Part shown: positions 9,206-20,581 of the stretch, piece by piece
How the letters are laid out: each line of letters starts with the position of its first letter
How positions within the stretch are numbered: position 1 is the stretch's first letter
Source of the DNA: Lactobacillus johnsonii
GTDB lineage: Bacteria; Bacillota; Bacilli; Lactobacillales; Lactobacillaceae
Length of the DNA stretch: 64,000 nucleotides
NCBI RefSeq assembly: GCF_014058685.1
Contig: NZ_CP059055.1
Coordinates: forward strand, 1,550,001-1,614,000
Reading direction: 5' to 3'
Made by a program: the position numbers and the translations under genes
Notes under the pieces: generated by a model
The model's database searches: none
What the model was told of the DNA's origin: nothing
What the model saw: only the letters and a program-made list of their open reading frames with translations

Positions 9206-10645
9206 TTAATCCTCCATTCCTGTAGGTGTTTTTTCGTAGAATTTATTATTACGTTCAATGAAATCAGCAACTTTAAATACATTTCCTTCATCAAAACGCT
9301 TAGCCATAATTTGAAGACCAGCAGGCATACCATCAACTAAGCCTGCAGGCACGCTAGCTGCTGGAATACCAGCTAAGTTAGCTGAAATAGTTAAAAGATC
9401 ATTATTGTACATCTTAATTGGATCAGAAATTTCTTCACCAATACCAAATGCTGGCTCAGTAGTAGTTGGTCCAACAATAACATCGTTTTCTTCAAAAATC
9501 TTTTCAAAGTCGCGGCAAATTAATGTTCTAACTTGTGCAGCCTTCTTGAAGAATTCATCATATGCACCAGCTGATAAAGCAAAAGAACCAAGCATAATAC
9601 GACGCTTAACTTCGTCACCAAAGCCTTCACTTCTTGATTTTACATAAACATCTAATAAGTTCTTAGTGTCCTTTGCACGGTAGCCATAGCGGATACCATC
9701 ATATCTTTGAAGGTTTGAAGAAGCTTCACTAGAAGCAACAATGTAATAAGTAGGAACAACATACTTAGTATGTGGCAATGAAACTTCGTTAATAATTGCA
9801 CCGGCATTCTTCAAAACATCGATTTGTTTTTGGATAACTTCGCGCATTTCACCGTCAACAGCATCCATGTATTCCTTAGGAACAGCCACACGTAAGCCTT
9901 TAACATCTTGGCCTAAGAAGCTAGTGTAATCAGGTACTTCTTTTTCAGAAACAGTTGCATCATGTTCATCAGGACCAGCAATTACGTTTAATACTTCAGC
10001 TGAATCCTTAACACGCTTACTCATTACACCAATTTGATCCAATGAAGAACCAAAAGCGATAAGTCCCCAACGTGATACTCTACCGTAGGTTGGCTTAATA
10101 CCAAAAATACCGTTAAAGGCAGCTGGTTGACGAATAGAACCACCAGTATCTGATCCAAGAGCTGCAACAACTTCACCGCTCGCAACTGCAGCTGCAGAAC
10201 CACCGGATGAACCACCAGGAACTTTATCCAAGTTCCATGGATTATGTGTTTCACCATAGTAAGAGTGTTCAGTAGATGAACCCATTGCAAATTCATCCAT
10301 GTTAGTCTTACCAACAAAAGTTGCTTGTGCCTTCTTTAATTTACTAATTACAGTAGCATCATAAACGGGCATATAGTTGTAAAGAATGTGACTAGCTGCT
10401 GTAGTTTTCATACCATTAGTAATAATATTATCCTTGATAGCAATAGGAATACCAGCTAATTTATTTTTATTAAAATCCAAATTTTCTGCTGGCTTTGCTT
10501 CTTCATCAACAGTAATCCAGGCATTAATCTTTTTGTCTGTTTCTTTAATATTTTTAACTGTTTCCTTAGCTAGGTCTTCAGCTGTTATTTCGCCATCTTG
10601 TAATTTTTTATTTAATGAGTCAATGTTTTCATTTAAGTAATTCAT
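9206..10645 (-). CDS. gatA: Asp-tRNA(Asn)/Glu-tRNA(Gln) amidotransferase subunit A
   Basis: A 479-residue amidase-signature enzyme that releases ammonia from glutamine for the GatB site. The catalytic triad is visible: Lys71 in IAIKDN, cis-Ser146 in PGGSSGGS, and nucleophile Ser170 in [11 protein letters not shown]. The start codon overlaps the gatC stop, indicating translational coupling of the complex subunits. Confidence 0.97.
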   Translation of the reverse strand: MNYLNENIDSLNKKLQDGEITAEDLAKETVKNIKETDKKINAWITVDEEAKPAENLDFNKNKLAGIPIAIKDNIITNGMKTTAASHILYNYMPVYDATVISKLKKAQATFVGKTNMDEFAMGSSTEHSYYGETHNPWNLDKVPGGSSGGSAAAVASGEVVAALGSDTGGSIRQPAAFNGIFGIKPTYGRVSRWGLIAFGSSLDQIGVMSKRVKDSAEVLNVIAGPDEHDATVSEKEVPDYTSFLGQDVKGLRVAVPKEYMDAVDGEMREVIQKQIDVLKNAGAIINEVSLPHTKYVVPTYYIVASSEASSNLQRYDGIRYGYRAKDTKNLLDVYVKSRSEGFGDEVKRRIMLGSFALSAGAYDEFFKKAAQVRTLICRDFEKIFEENDVIVGPTTTEPAFGIGEEISDPIKMYNNDLLTISANLAGIPAASVPAGLVDGMPAGLQIMAKRFDEGNVFKVADFIERNNKFYEKTPTGMED

Positions 10646-10947
10646 TATTCATTATCATCCTTATCAATAATTACTGGCACCTTAATGAAGCCATCAGCTT
10701 TTTCAGGAACATTCTTCATTAATTCTGCGCGACTTTCCCAATGTTCAGGCTTGTCTTCTCTAAAGTCAGTCTCTCGATCAACAACTTGAACAGTTTCAGG
10801 AACTCCTTCAGTATCAACTTCGGCTAATTGATGTGCCATATTGATAATGTCACCCATTTGTTCAGTAAACTTATCAATTTCGTCTTCACCAAACTCAAGT
10901 CGAGATAGTGCTGCAACGTGATTGATTTCATCTTTTGTAATTTTCAC
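10645..10947 (-). CDS. gatC: Asp-tRNA(Asn)/Glu-tRNA(Gln) amidotransferase subunit C
   Basis: A 100-residue GatC, the small subunit that wraps around GatA and GatB and stabilises the complex. I choose the GTG start at 10947 (protein beginning with [14 protein letters not shown]) because AGGAGG lies 7 nt upstream. An upstream ATG at 10983 would overlap camS and add 12 residues with no homology to the family. The [10 protein letters not shown] segment is the family signature. The start lies 10 bp after the camS stop. Confidence 0.93.
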
Positions 10948-10957
10948 CGTTTGCCTC

Positions 10958-12097
10958 CTATTCACCGCCAAAGACGTGGACATAATAACTATCGTCTGCG
11001 GAATTCTTAGCGATTAATGCCTGCGTATCATTAACAGAATTAATCTTAATTTCTATTGGTGCATCCTTAGGTAAGTACTTCTTAGCAGCTGACAATACAA
11101 GTCTTGAAAAACTCTCAATCTGCGCATAACCAAAGAATTGGGTAGTTACAGTAATGTTCATTTGTGTCAAAGTTTTATTTTGATAATGAACAGTCGCTGT
11201 TACCCCACTAATATTAGGGAAGTAACCTTGAATAGCTGCTTTAAAATCACTAAATGAAGCTGCATCAGTAGAATTGATTGCTTTTTCGCTTCCAACAGTC
11301 GGTAGCACTTGACTACGATTATTGACTGTTTTCCAATCATTTATTTTACTACTATTTGCATCAGCAATTCCATATGCAAAGTAATTTCCACCTACAAGAG
11401 AATCTTTACTGGTTTTACTAAAAAGTCCAACCAAAATTGGGATATCTTTTAATCCCTTCTTTTTACGTAAATACGAAACCAACTTATTAGCGGCTTCTTT
11501 ACCAAAAGTCTCCTGTTCTGTACGAGAAATATCTTTATGATATTGGGGACCATCTTTAACTTTTTGGTAGTAATCAACCGAGTTAAGAGCTAGCCCAACA
11601 CTCATACCATCCATTTTGTAACTAGAATTAGATTTAGTCAAAAAATCTTGTTCTAAAATTTGATCTAAAATAATAGGATTATACGAATTCTTTTTATTAC
11701 TTTTTTCCGCATTTAGACCTTCTGGATTACTTTTAGACTTTCTTCCTAGCCAATCAGTAGCATCAGCAACCGAAATTTTTTGTCCTTCTTGAAAAACATA
11801 CTTACTACTTGAAAAAGTATTGTGAGATAAATCAATTAACCCAGATTCTAAAGCACGACTATCTACATTATTATCACTAGTATTTTCAGTTGTTCCTTCA
11901 ATTGGACTAGTTACATACTCTCCATCTTTTAAAAGAACATTATACCCATTTTTACTAGTACTGGTAGTTTGATAACTTTTTTTCTTTGTTGTAGAAGTAG
12001 TAGGGTTATTGGCAAGATCAGAATTTTTTAAATTGCCACATGCACTTAAACTTAACCCAGTTGCTAGTAGTAGTGCTATTTGCAAAAATCTTTTCAA
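10958..12097 (-). CDS. camS: CamS-family sex pheromone lipoprotein
   Basis: A 379-residue lipoprotein. The signal peptide [20 protein letters not shown] ends in a lipobox (LSAC), followed by a low-complexity Ser/Thr/Asn linker and a globular CamS domain of about 300 residues. In enterococci and staphylococci the clipped signal peptides of CamS proteins act as sex pheromones for conjugative plasmids, but the role of the mature protein is unknown. Its place between ligA and gatC is the conserved Firmicutes order. Confidence 0.9.
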   Translation of the reverse strand: MKRFLQIALLLATGLSLSACGNLKNSDLANNPTTSTTKKKSYQTTSTSKNGYNVLLKDGEYVTSPIEGTTENTSDNNVDSRALESGLIDLSHNTFSSSKYVFQEGQKISVADATDWLGRKSKSNPEGLNAEKSNKKNSYNPIILDQILEQDFLTKSNSSYKMDGMSVGLALNSVDYYQKVKDGPQYHKDISRTEQETFGKEAANKLVSYLRKKKGLKDIPILVGLFSKTSKDSLVGGNYFAYGIADANSSKINDWKTVNNRSQVLPTVGSEKAINSTDAASFSDFKAAIQGYFPNISGVTATVHYQNKTLTQMNITVTTQFFGYAQIESFSRLVLSAAKKYLPKDAPIEIKINSVNDTQALIAKNSADDSYYVHVFGGE

Positions 12098-12118
12098 TTT
12101 ATTTTTCCTTCTTATTCT

Positions 12119-14140
<2,022 letters not shown>

Positions 14141-14163
14141 CTAAATCAAACTGTTCTATTTCA

Positions 14164-16410
14164 TTATATCTTTTTAATTGGTGCAAAGGCAGCTAAAAGG
14201 CGTTTCACTCCTTGGCTAGCAAAGGCAATATCTAATTCCATATCTTCGCCAGTACCGTTAACTTTAACTACAACACCTTTTCCCCATGCCTTATGGGAAA
14301 CTTGGTTACCGACATTCCAGGACTTTTTCTCAGCTCCAACTGCACCAGTTGCTTTCTTAGCCTCCTCAATTGTAATCTTTGGAGGGTAAACATGAGAATT
14401 AGCTTGTTCCTTTCTATTAATAGCAAAAGGAACAGACATGACAGAATTAGATGGCATTGGGTTAACAAATTCTAAATCCTTATCTTCAATCTCATCAATA
14501 AATCGTGATGGTTGATTACGTTGCGGACGGCCATACATCATTCTAGAAAAAGCATTGGTTATGTAGAGTTTTTTTTCAGCTCGTGTAATTCCTACATAGG
14601 CTAGTCGACGTTCTTCTTCAAGTTCACTTGGATCTTCTGCTGCTCTTGAAAGTGGGAAGAGTCCCTCTTCCATTCCAACCAAGAAGACCACTGGAAACTC
14701 TAGTCCCTTAGCAGCATGAAGAGTCATCAATGCAACTTGGTTATCTTGATTTTCTAAATCATCTTGATCACTTAATAATGAGATCTCTGAAAGAAAATCA
14801 CCTAAAGCTGTTGAATCTTCATCTTCGGGCTCATAATTATCATCAAAACGCTTAGTAACAGTCAGAAATTCATTTAAGTTTTCTAATCTAGTATCTGCTT
14901 CAATTGTGTGTTCATTTTCTAAAGCTTCTTTATAGCCGAAATCCGCTAATATTTTTTCCGTTAACCCTGTTACACCATGCGTCTTACTATATTCGATTGC
15001 ATCTTTTAAGGCCGTTCCAAAAGTAGCTAAGGTTCTAGCTGGGCGACCCGTAATTGGTGCTAAGCTCAAATTCTTAAAAGTCTCTTCTACTGTAAAGTCA
15101 TTATCATTAGCAAAACCGTTAAACTTAGCCATCGTAGTTGGACCCAAACCACGTTTTGGTACATTAATAATTCGATTAAAACTCATTGAATCCGCAGGAT
15201 TTGCGACAACTTTTAAATAAGCCAAAATATCTTTAATTTCTTTTCGATCGTAGAACTTATGTCCTCCAACAATCCGATACGGAATATTAGCTTTAACTAG
15301 CGCTTCTTCGACATTACGTGATTGAGCATTGGTCCGATAAAGAACAGCAAAATCCTTGTAGTCTCTTTGATGTTCTTTTATTTCTTCTTTAATCTTTGAA
15401 ATGATAAACAGTGCTTCATCATTTCCACTTTGAGCACGGTAATAATCGATTTTATCGCCAGCACCTTTATCAGTCCAAAGTTTCTTAGGTTTACGTTTCA
15501 GATTATTTTTAATTACTGAGTTAGCTGCATCAAGAATATGGCCAGTAGAGCGGTAATTTTGCTCCAATTTAATAGTAGTAACTTCATCATCCTGATAGTC
15601 ATGTTCAAAATTAAGAATATTTTCCATGTTAGCTCCGCGCCAACCATAGATAGACTGATCTGCATCCCCAACAACACAAATATTTTTATATTGAGCAGCT
15701 AGCGCAACACAAAGTTGATACTGTGCTTCATTTGTATCCTGGTACTCATCCACTAAAATATAGCGGAATTTATTTTGATAATAATGCAAAGTTTCTTGGT
15801 CCTTCTTAAATAAGACTAGAGTTTGCATAATTAAATCATCAAAATCCATAATTTGATCACGCTTTAAGCGATGTTGATATTCGCTATATACTTGCGCTGT
15901 TACTTTTTCAAACGGACTAGCTGCTTGATCCTTAAAGTCTTTTGGAGTAAGTAAGTCATTTTTTCCATTCGAAATAGCACCTAAAATTGCTTTTGGATCA
16001 TACATTTTAGGATTAATATTAAGATCCTTTTCAATTCGTTTAATTAATGTCAATTGCTCTGCAGAATCGGCAATTGAAAAATTATTAGAGTAGCCAATTT
16101 TTTCTGCATCACGACGTAAAATACGGACACATAAAGCATGAAAAGTTGACATCCAGACACTGTCAGCTGCTGGCCCTAATAACTTTTGGACACGTTCTTT
16201 CATTTCAGTTGCAGCCTTATTAGTAAAAGTAATGGCTAAAACATTCCATGGAGCAACGCCCTTTTCTTCAATTAAATAGGCAATTCGACGTGTTAAAACT
16301 GATGTTTTTCCACTACCAGCTCCAGCAACTACTAAAAGTGGACCTTCAGTACACTGCACAGCTTTTTTCTGCTGAGGATTTAATCCTGCAAGAATTGTTT
16401 CTTCGCTCAT
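14164..16410 (-). CDS. pcrA: ATP-dependent DNA helicase PcrA (UvrD/Rep family)
   Basis: A 748-residue 3'-5' SF1A helicase used in repair, rolling-circle replication and removing RNA polymerase. I place the start at 16410 (MSEETILAGLNPQQ) with GGAAGAAG upstream; the frame is open 24 codons further but those overlap the promoter region and lack a site. Motif I GAGSGKT, motif II DEYQDTN, the LEQNYRS motif and the C-terminal tail with a Tudor-like GVKRLLAAFAPIKK end are all present. A TATAAT box on the minus strand at 16457-16462 is a plausible -10 for the pcrA-ligA-camS-gat operon. Confidence 0.97.
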   Translation of the reverse strand: MSEETILAGLNPQQKKAVQCTEGPLLVVAGAGSGKTSVLTRRIAYLIEEKGVAPWNVLAITFTNKAATEMKERVQKLLGPAADSVWMSTFHALCVRILRRDAEKIGYSNNFSIADSAEQLTLIKRIEKDLNINPKMYDPKAILGAISNGKNDLLTPKDFKDQAASPFEKVTAQVYSEYQHRLKRDQIMDFDDLIMQTLVLFKKDQETLHYYQNKFRYILVDEYQDTNEAQYQLCVALAAQYKNICVVGDADQSIYGWRGANMENILNFEHDYQDDEVTTIKLEQNYRSTGHILDAANSVIKNNLKRKPKKLWTDKGAGDKIDYYRAQSGNDEALFIISKIKEEIKEHQRDYKDFAVLYRTNAQSRNVEEALVKANIPYRIVGGHKFYDRKEIKDILAYLKVVANPADSMSFNRIINVPKRGLGPTTMAKFNGFANDNDFTVEETFKNLSLAPITGRPARTLATFGTALKDAIEYSKTHGVTGLTEKILADFGYKEALENEHTIEADTRLENLNEFLTVTKRFDDNYEPEDEDSTALGDFLSEISLLSDQDDLENQDNQVALMTLHAAKGLEFPVVFLVGMEEGLFPLSRAAEDPSELEEERRLAYVGITRAEKKLYITNAFSRMMYGRPQRNQPSRFIDEIEDKDLEFVNPMPSNSVMSVPFAINRKEQANSHVYPPKITIEEAKKATGAVGAEKKSWNVGNQVSHKAWGKGVVVKVNGTGEDMELDIAFASQGVKRLLAAFAPIKKI

Positions 16411-16464
16411 TGCTTCTTCCTTTTCTGTTAACTCAAACGCTAAAATAGACTTGTCTATTATAAC

Positions 16465-16505
16465 AAAAAACGACAATAGCATTTACTTAACTATTGTCGT
16501 TTTTA
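16465..16505 (-). terminator. intrinsic terminator after the GH73 gene
   Basis: A stem of ACGACAATAG with CTATTGTCGT around a ten-base loop is followed on the minus strand by a T run. It separates the GH73 gene from pcrA. Confidence 0.8.
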
Positions 16506-16507
16506 AT

Positions 16508-17134
16508 TTAATCATATTGTGTTAAATTGAATTCTTTAATTATATCAATTAATTTTTTTGCATAACCTGGATCTGTCGCATATCCATCTGTTTCTAATGC
16601 TTGTGCTTGAGTGGCATAATCTTTGGCAGCTAAAACATGCTGATATTGGTTTCTATTCCAAGTAGTTCCATTCACAAATAGGCTTGTATGTGCCTCGATT
16701 GATTCTTCATAAGTATCGTAAACTCGAAAACGCCCCGTAACAGTTTCCCAATGATCATTAACAAACTCAGAGGTCGTTAACTCGCGACTTGTATTCGGAT
16801 CCATTCCCTTAACGCCAAATAAATTATTGTATTTTCTAGAAAGCTCACTCTGACCAAAATTGCTTTCTAGACAGGCTTGCGCGATTGTAACACTTGGAAA
16901 GAGTCCATAAGGCTTGTCAGTCCTTTGGGCAATTGGAGCTACTACTTTAATAAACTTTTCTTTGCTTTGAAGAGATCGTTCTTTTTCTAATTGTGCCTGA
17001 CGTAATCGCTCATTATTCACAGTGTGCTGACGCCAGTACAAAAAGCCTGATAAAATTATTACCAAAGTAAAACAAATCGCAAATGCTCTTGCAATTATAT
17101 ACTGAATATTTTTTTGACGGCGTCTACGCGACAT
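16508..17134 (-). CDS. membrane-anchored N-acetylglucosaminidase (GH73)
   Basis: A 208-residue peptidoglycan hydrolase. An arginine-rich cytoplasmic start is followed by one transmembrane helix at about residues 13-30 and a short charged linker. The extracellular GH73/Lyz-like domain has the catalytic glutamate in ACLESNFGQSELS, the NLFGVKG segment and the conserved RF.VYDTYEESIEAH pattern. It cuts glycan strands during wall growth or separation. It lies 1 bp after the ECF S-component gene and is probably cotranscribed with it. It lacks SH3 or LysM anchoring repeats, so it is a minimal enzyme held by the membrane helix. Confidence 0.88.
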   Translation of the reverse strand: MSRRRRQKNIQYIIARAFAICFTLVIILSGFLYWRQHTVNNERLRQAQLEKERSLQSKEKFIKVVAPIAQRTDKPYGLFPSVTIAQACLESNFGQSELSRKYNNLFGVKGMDPNTSRELTTSEFVNDHWETVTGRFRVYDTYEESIEAHTSLFVNGTTWNRNQYQHVLAAKDYATQAQALETDGYATDPGYAKKLIDIIKEFNLTQYD

Positions 17135-17135
17135 T

Positions 17136-17753
17136 TTAACTCATCTTCCTTTTCATCACTTGCTTCAAAGGCATCGCAATTGCCGGCGTAAGAACAGCAG
17201 TAAAGATTGCTTCTACAATACCATTAATGCCTAAAACGCTAATTAAAATAGCAATTAAAGGAGCTGAATTTTGAGTTTGACCTAATGAATGAAGTAAAAC
17301 AGAGGGATCCTTCATGTACCAAAGACTAGTAATACCAACCACAAGTAGCGTATTAGTCAAAGAAGTACATAATCCCGTGATTGTATAAACAACAGTCTTT
17401 TGAAATTTTGAATCATCCTTTGCCGCTTGTCCAATCATTCCTGCGATAAAACCCGCAGCTGTCCGAGGAACTAAAGCAATAAGAATGTTTCGGAATAAAA
17501 GCATGCTGACAATGTCACCTGGTTGCGTATATGCAACAAACATACTCAATAAGCCCCAAAATAAACCAATTGATGCTCCAAAACCTGGTCCCATTAAACA
17601 TCCGGCCAATGCAACTGTTAAAGGAATAGTTGTAATAGAGGGTAATCCTGGCAAAATCCGGATGTAGCCAATATAAGGGACAAAGGTCTGAACTAAAATA
17701 ATTGCAACAAAAATAGCACTGATGGCAATTCTAAAAGTCTTCTTACTAATCAT
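17136..17753 (-). CDS. ECF transporter substrate-binding (S) component
   Basis: A 205-residue integral membrane protein with about six hydrophobic segments and the N-terminal pattern of ECF S components (RIAISAIFVAIILVQTFVPY). The loop around LPGLPSITTIPLTVALAGCLMGP resembles the substrate-facing region of the PanT/FolT-like group. S components capture a vitamin and share the EcfA-A'-T energy module encoded elsewhere. No riboswitch is visible upstream, so the substrate stays open; a pantothenate-type role is possible but not shown. Confidence 0.75.
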   Translation of the reverse strand: MISKKTFRIAISAIFVAIILVQTFVPYIGYIRILPGLPSITTIPLTVALAGCLMGPGFGASIGLFWGLLSMFVAYTQPGDIVSMLLFRNILIALVPRTAAGFIAGMIGQAAKDDSKFQKTVVYTITGLCTSLTNTLLVVGITSLWYMKDPSVLLHSLGQTQNSAPLIAILISVLGINGIVEAIFTAVLTPAIAMPLKQVMKRKMS

Positions 17754-17788
17754 AGTCTTTCCTACTTTATTAATTTATAACTTTAACA

Positions 17789-17822
17789 AAAAAGGAAGCC
17801 GCAATTTGCGACTTCCTTTTCT
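17789..17822 (-). terminator. intrinsic terminator after tRNA-Leu
   Basis: An imperfect hairpin, GGAAGTCGCAA with TTGCGGCTTCC, is followed on the minus strand by TTTTTTG immediately downstream of the tRNA. Confidence 0.75.
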
Positions 17823-17825
17823 TAG

Positions 17826-17914
17826 TGGTGCGGGCGAGAAGACTCGAACTTCCACGATCTAAAAGCGATCACAAGATCCTTAGTCTTGCGCGTCTACCAT
17901 TCCGCCACGCCCGC
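17826..17914 (-). tRNA. tRNA-Leu (anticodon TAA)
   Basis: An 89-nt tRNA on the minus strand with a GCGGGCG/CGCCCGC acceptor stem, CAAGA-CTAAGGA-TCTTG anticodon arm giving TAA, a long variable arm (class II) and an encoded CCA end. Confidence 0.95.
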
Positions 17915-17971
17915 GGTACTTAAATAATATACCAGATAATTTTTCTTTTAGCAAATGAAAATTCAAATTTT

Positions 17972-18430
17972 TTATTTATTTTTTCTGATTAATGTTAATC
18001 TTCCGCCGCATTTGCCACATCTATATTTTTTTGTATTTACTTTACGAACGCGAGGATACTGAAAATGACAATTTTTACATTCATAAATATAATTTCGATT
18101 TTGTCGACGTCGTAAACCAATATCAGGCGTATAACGACTACCTCCAACAGCAGCAAGCAAATTCTTAAAATCACGATTACGATGCTGATAACCGCGACCC
18201 GCTAAATGTAAGTGATAATGCGTTAACTCATGCTTAATTATTCCAACTAAATCTGCATAATATTTTTTATCTAAAAAATGACCGTTAATATCAATATGAT
18301 GATCCTTTAAAAAGTATCTTCCGCCCGTCGTTGTCATTCGATTATTAATTTTAACTTCATGTTTAAAGGGAGCATGAAAATACCGTAAAGAAATTTCTTC
18401 TACTAATTTTTGTAACTCTGCTTGATTCAT
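17972..18430 (-). CDS. SprT-like zinc metalloprotease family protein
   Basis: A 152-residue SprT-like protein. The metal site HELTHYHLH lies at about residues 67-75, and a C-terminal zinc ribbon (CKNC...CGKCGG) follows. Bacterial SprT-like proteins are poorly characterised relatives of SPRTN/Spartan proteases. Its start overlaps the stop of the upstream glycosyltransferase gene, so it is likely the last gene of the polymer operon, although its function need not be linked. Confidence 0.85.
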   Translation of the reverse strand: MNQAELQKLVEEISLRYFHAPFKHEVKINNRMTTTGGRYFLKDHHIDINGHFLDKKYYADLVGIIKHELTHYHLHLAGRGYQHRNRDFKNLLAAVGGSRYTPDIGLRRRQNRNYIYECKNCHFQYPRVRKVNTKKYRCGKCGGRLTLIRKNK

Positions 18431-19131
18431 TATTTTCGTATTAATTTTTGATATATTCCAGCTTGTTTAGGAGAAGATATCTTTCTCTTTAAATCAGTCA
18501 CAATTCTTTGCTTCAAAGACTGCTTTCCATCTATCCACGTTCCAGTAAACAAGTGAATGGAATATGAATTCTTACTTGGATTACACAAAAGTCCATCCGA
18601 ATAAACATGAACTCCATCTTTTAATATTTGTTCCTTATTGCCTATTTTTAGACCATAATTTTCTTTTAAAATATCAGTTACTGAAATACTATTCACACCT
18701 GCCATTTGATCATTCTTATCAAAAGTAAAATCTCGATTATTGTAATAATTAAGAATATCCTTCATAAAAGGATGATCCATTTCAGCGCCAAAAATAGCTG
18801 CTGACAAGTAATCATTGTTTTCAAAACCAATAAATGCACGATTATTTAAAAGTGGATCTAATTTCTTAAGGACTCTAACGTCTGTATCTAAGTAAATGCC
18901 ACCTTGCTCATAAATCACACGGGCTCTAATATAGTCAGAAACAAATGCCCACTTTTTGGCCTCATAGGCTTGTTCAATATACTTATTTTCATGTACGTTA
19001 AAATTATTTTCATTCCATTCAATAATTTCATAATCTGGCAATTTATTTTTCCAGGTGGCAATGCATTCTTCAATTAAAGATGATTTAGGGTTATTTCCTA
19101 CCCAAATATAATGGATTTTTTTAGGAATCAT
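18430..19131 (-). CDS. glycosyltransferase with DXD sugar-binding region
   Basis: A 233-residue cytosolic glycosyltransferase starting IPKKIHYIWVGNNPKS, the hallmark of the Gly_transf_sug (capsular/OCH1-like) family. The nucleotide-sugar and metal motif is LDTDVRV near residue 91, preceded by GGIY. It overlaps the flippase stop by 4 bp (ATGA), so the two are translationally coupled and probably work on the same surface polysaccharide. Donor and acceptor are not deducible. Confidence 0.85.
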   Translation of the reverse strand: MIPKKIHYIWVGNNPKSSLIEECIATWKNKLPDYEIIEWNENNFNVHENKYIEQAYEAKKWAFVSDYIRARVIYEQGGIYLDTDVRVLKKLDPLLNNRAFIGFENNDYLSAAIFGAEMDHPFMKDILNYYNNRDFTFDKNDQMAGVNSISVTDILKENYGLKIGNKEQILKDGVHVYSDGLLCNPSKNSYSIHLFTGTWIDGKQSLKQRIVTDLKRKISSPKQAGIYQKLIRK

Positions 19132-20570
19132 TTTTGTCTTTTAATCTTTCTAGAAAAGCGAGTAACAAATTCAATCATATCTTGATTAAAATCTAACTTC
19201 ATCATAAACATAATTGCCGCATAAATTACTAGCATCAAAATTGACTTAACTGCCATATTTAAAAAACTCGAGGTAATTAAATTTGGCATTAACATACCAG
19301 CAATTAAGGTAATTATTCCAATTAAGAAATATTTCGGTACATCACAGAAGGCATCTTTAAAATTATAGTCATCTCTAACAATCCAAAGTCGTAAAATTAA
19401 CACTACAAATTCTGTAATTAAAATTGCTACTGTAGCACCGCTGGCTCCATATGGTCGATCTAGTATAGCTGCTAAAACTAATTCAATTATGGCCCCAATT
19501 ACAACTGGAATCGCATATTCTTTATCTCTTCGATTAGCAAGTGCAAATTGATTAGCAAAGACCCCACCCATCGGAATCATAATAATCGTTAGTGCAAAAA
19601 AGAACATTAGCGGTGTCATTGGAATAAATTGTTTACCAAAGAAGAAAGGTACGAACTGCTCAGTATTTGCCATGATAATTACTGCAAATAAAGTTCCAAG
19701 CATTGTAGTTGCTTCAAGAGACTTCTTTAAAACTACTTTTTGAGTTTCTTTTTCTTCACTAGCCATCTTCGGCATAATCACCAAAGAAATACTTGTAATT
19801 ACCCCCAATACCATATTTGAAATTCGCTGTGAATTATCATAAAAAGCCACCTGAGTTGAATTGCTGAAGAATCCTAAAATTGGCTTATCAAGAGATGTGT
19901 AAATCTGTGTGGCAATCTGAGGAATCATTAAGGTGATAATCGAAATAATGGTGGTCTTATATTTATAGAAATGCCCTACTGGTCTTCCTACATAACGATG
20001 AATATCAAGCCAAAATACAAAAGATCCTAGCATGGTTGAAACTGACATAATCAGGAAGTATTTCCAAAGATCTGCAGGCGATTTAATTAAGAGAAAAATC
20101 AAAACTACACTGGCTAATTTAACAATCGTATTTTTTAATACAACTCTACCAAAATCAGCCAATCCTTGAAAAAACCAAGAAATATCAACTTGAGCTGAGA
20201 TCAAATATGGAACCATTAAGATTAAATAGTTCCAATATTGAACATGAAAAATATTCGTAATTAATAAAGTGATTAAAATAGTCACTAAACCTGCAATTGC
20301 TTGAAAATACCACAATCCCCAAAAAGCTTCAGTTAATTCTTGAGGGGTACCATAAGCTCTAGTCCGAGATACTGTCCTAATACCAATATAAGAGACTGAT
20401 AAAGTACAAAATACCATCAAAAATTGCACAGTATTATTTACACTGCCATAAATACCATAAGTCTTAGGCCCTAACACTCTTGATAAGTATGGAACGGTGA
20501 TCAGCGGTACTAAAACTAGAAAAATTTGATAGACCGCATTATATAAAATATTAAGAAAAGTTCGCTTCAC
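19128..20570 (-). CDS. polysaccharide flippase (Wzx/MATE-like, oligosaccharide translocase)
   Basis: A 480-residue membrane protein with about 14 hydrophobic segments and the family start FLNILYNAVYQIFLVLVPLITVPYLSRVLGP. Such flippases move undecaprenyl-linked repeat units across the membrane. It follows the CDP-glycerol transferase gene by 11 bp and overlaps the next glycosyltransferase, forming a small surface-polymer operon. No polymerase (Wzy) gene is nearby, so the polymer may be short, or other parts lie elsewhere. Confidence 0.9.
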   Translation of the reverse strand: MKRTFLNILYNAVYQIFLVLVPLITVPYLSRVLGPKTYGIYGSVNNTVQFLMVFCTLSVSYIGIRTVSRTRAYGTPQELTEAFWGLWYFQAIAGLVTILITLLITNIFHVQYWNYLILMVPYLISAQVDISWFFQGLADFGRVVLKNTIVKLASVVLIFLLIKSPADLWKYFLIMSVSTMLGSFVFWLDIHRYVGRPVGHFYKYKTTIISIITLMIPQIATQIYTSLDKPILGFFSNSTQVAFYDNSQRISNMVLGVITSISLVIMPKMASEEKETQKVVLKKSLEATTMLGTLFAVIIMANTEQFVPFFFGKQFIPMTPLMFFFALTIIMIPMGGVFANQFALANRRDKEYAIPVVIGAIIELVLAAILDRPYGASGATVAILITEFVVLILRLWIVRDDYNFKDAFCDVPKYFLIGIITLIAGMLMPNLITSSFLNMAVKSILMLVIYAAIMFMMKLDFNQDMIEFVTRFSRKIKRQK

Positions 20571-20581
20571 TACTTTTTCCT

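Noticed and set aside
17754-17790. A vitamin riboswitch before the ECF S-component gene
   Set aside because: The region is only about 35 bp and contains no conserved aptamer pattern; it runs directly into the tRNA-Leu terminator.
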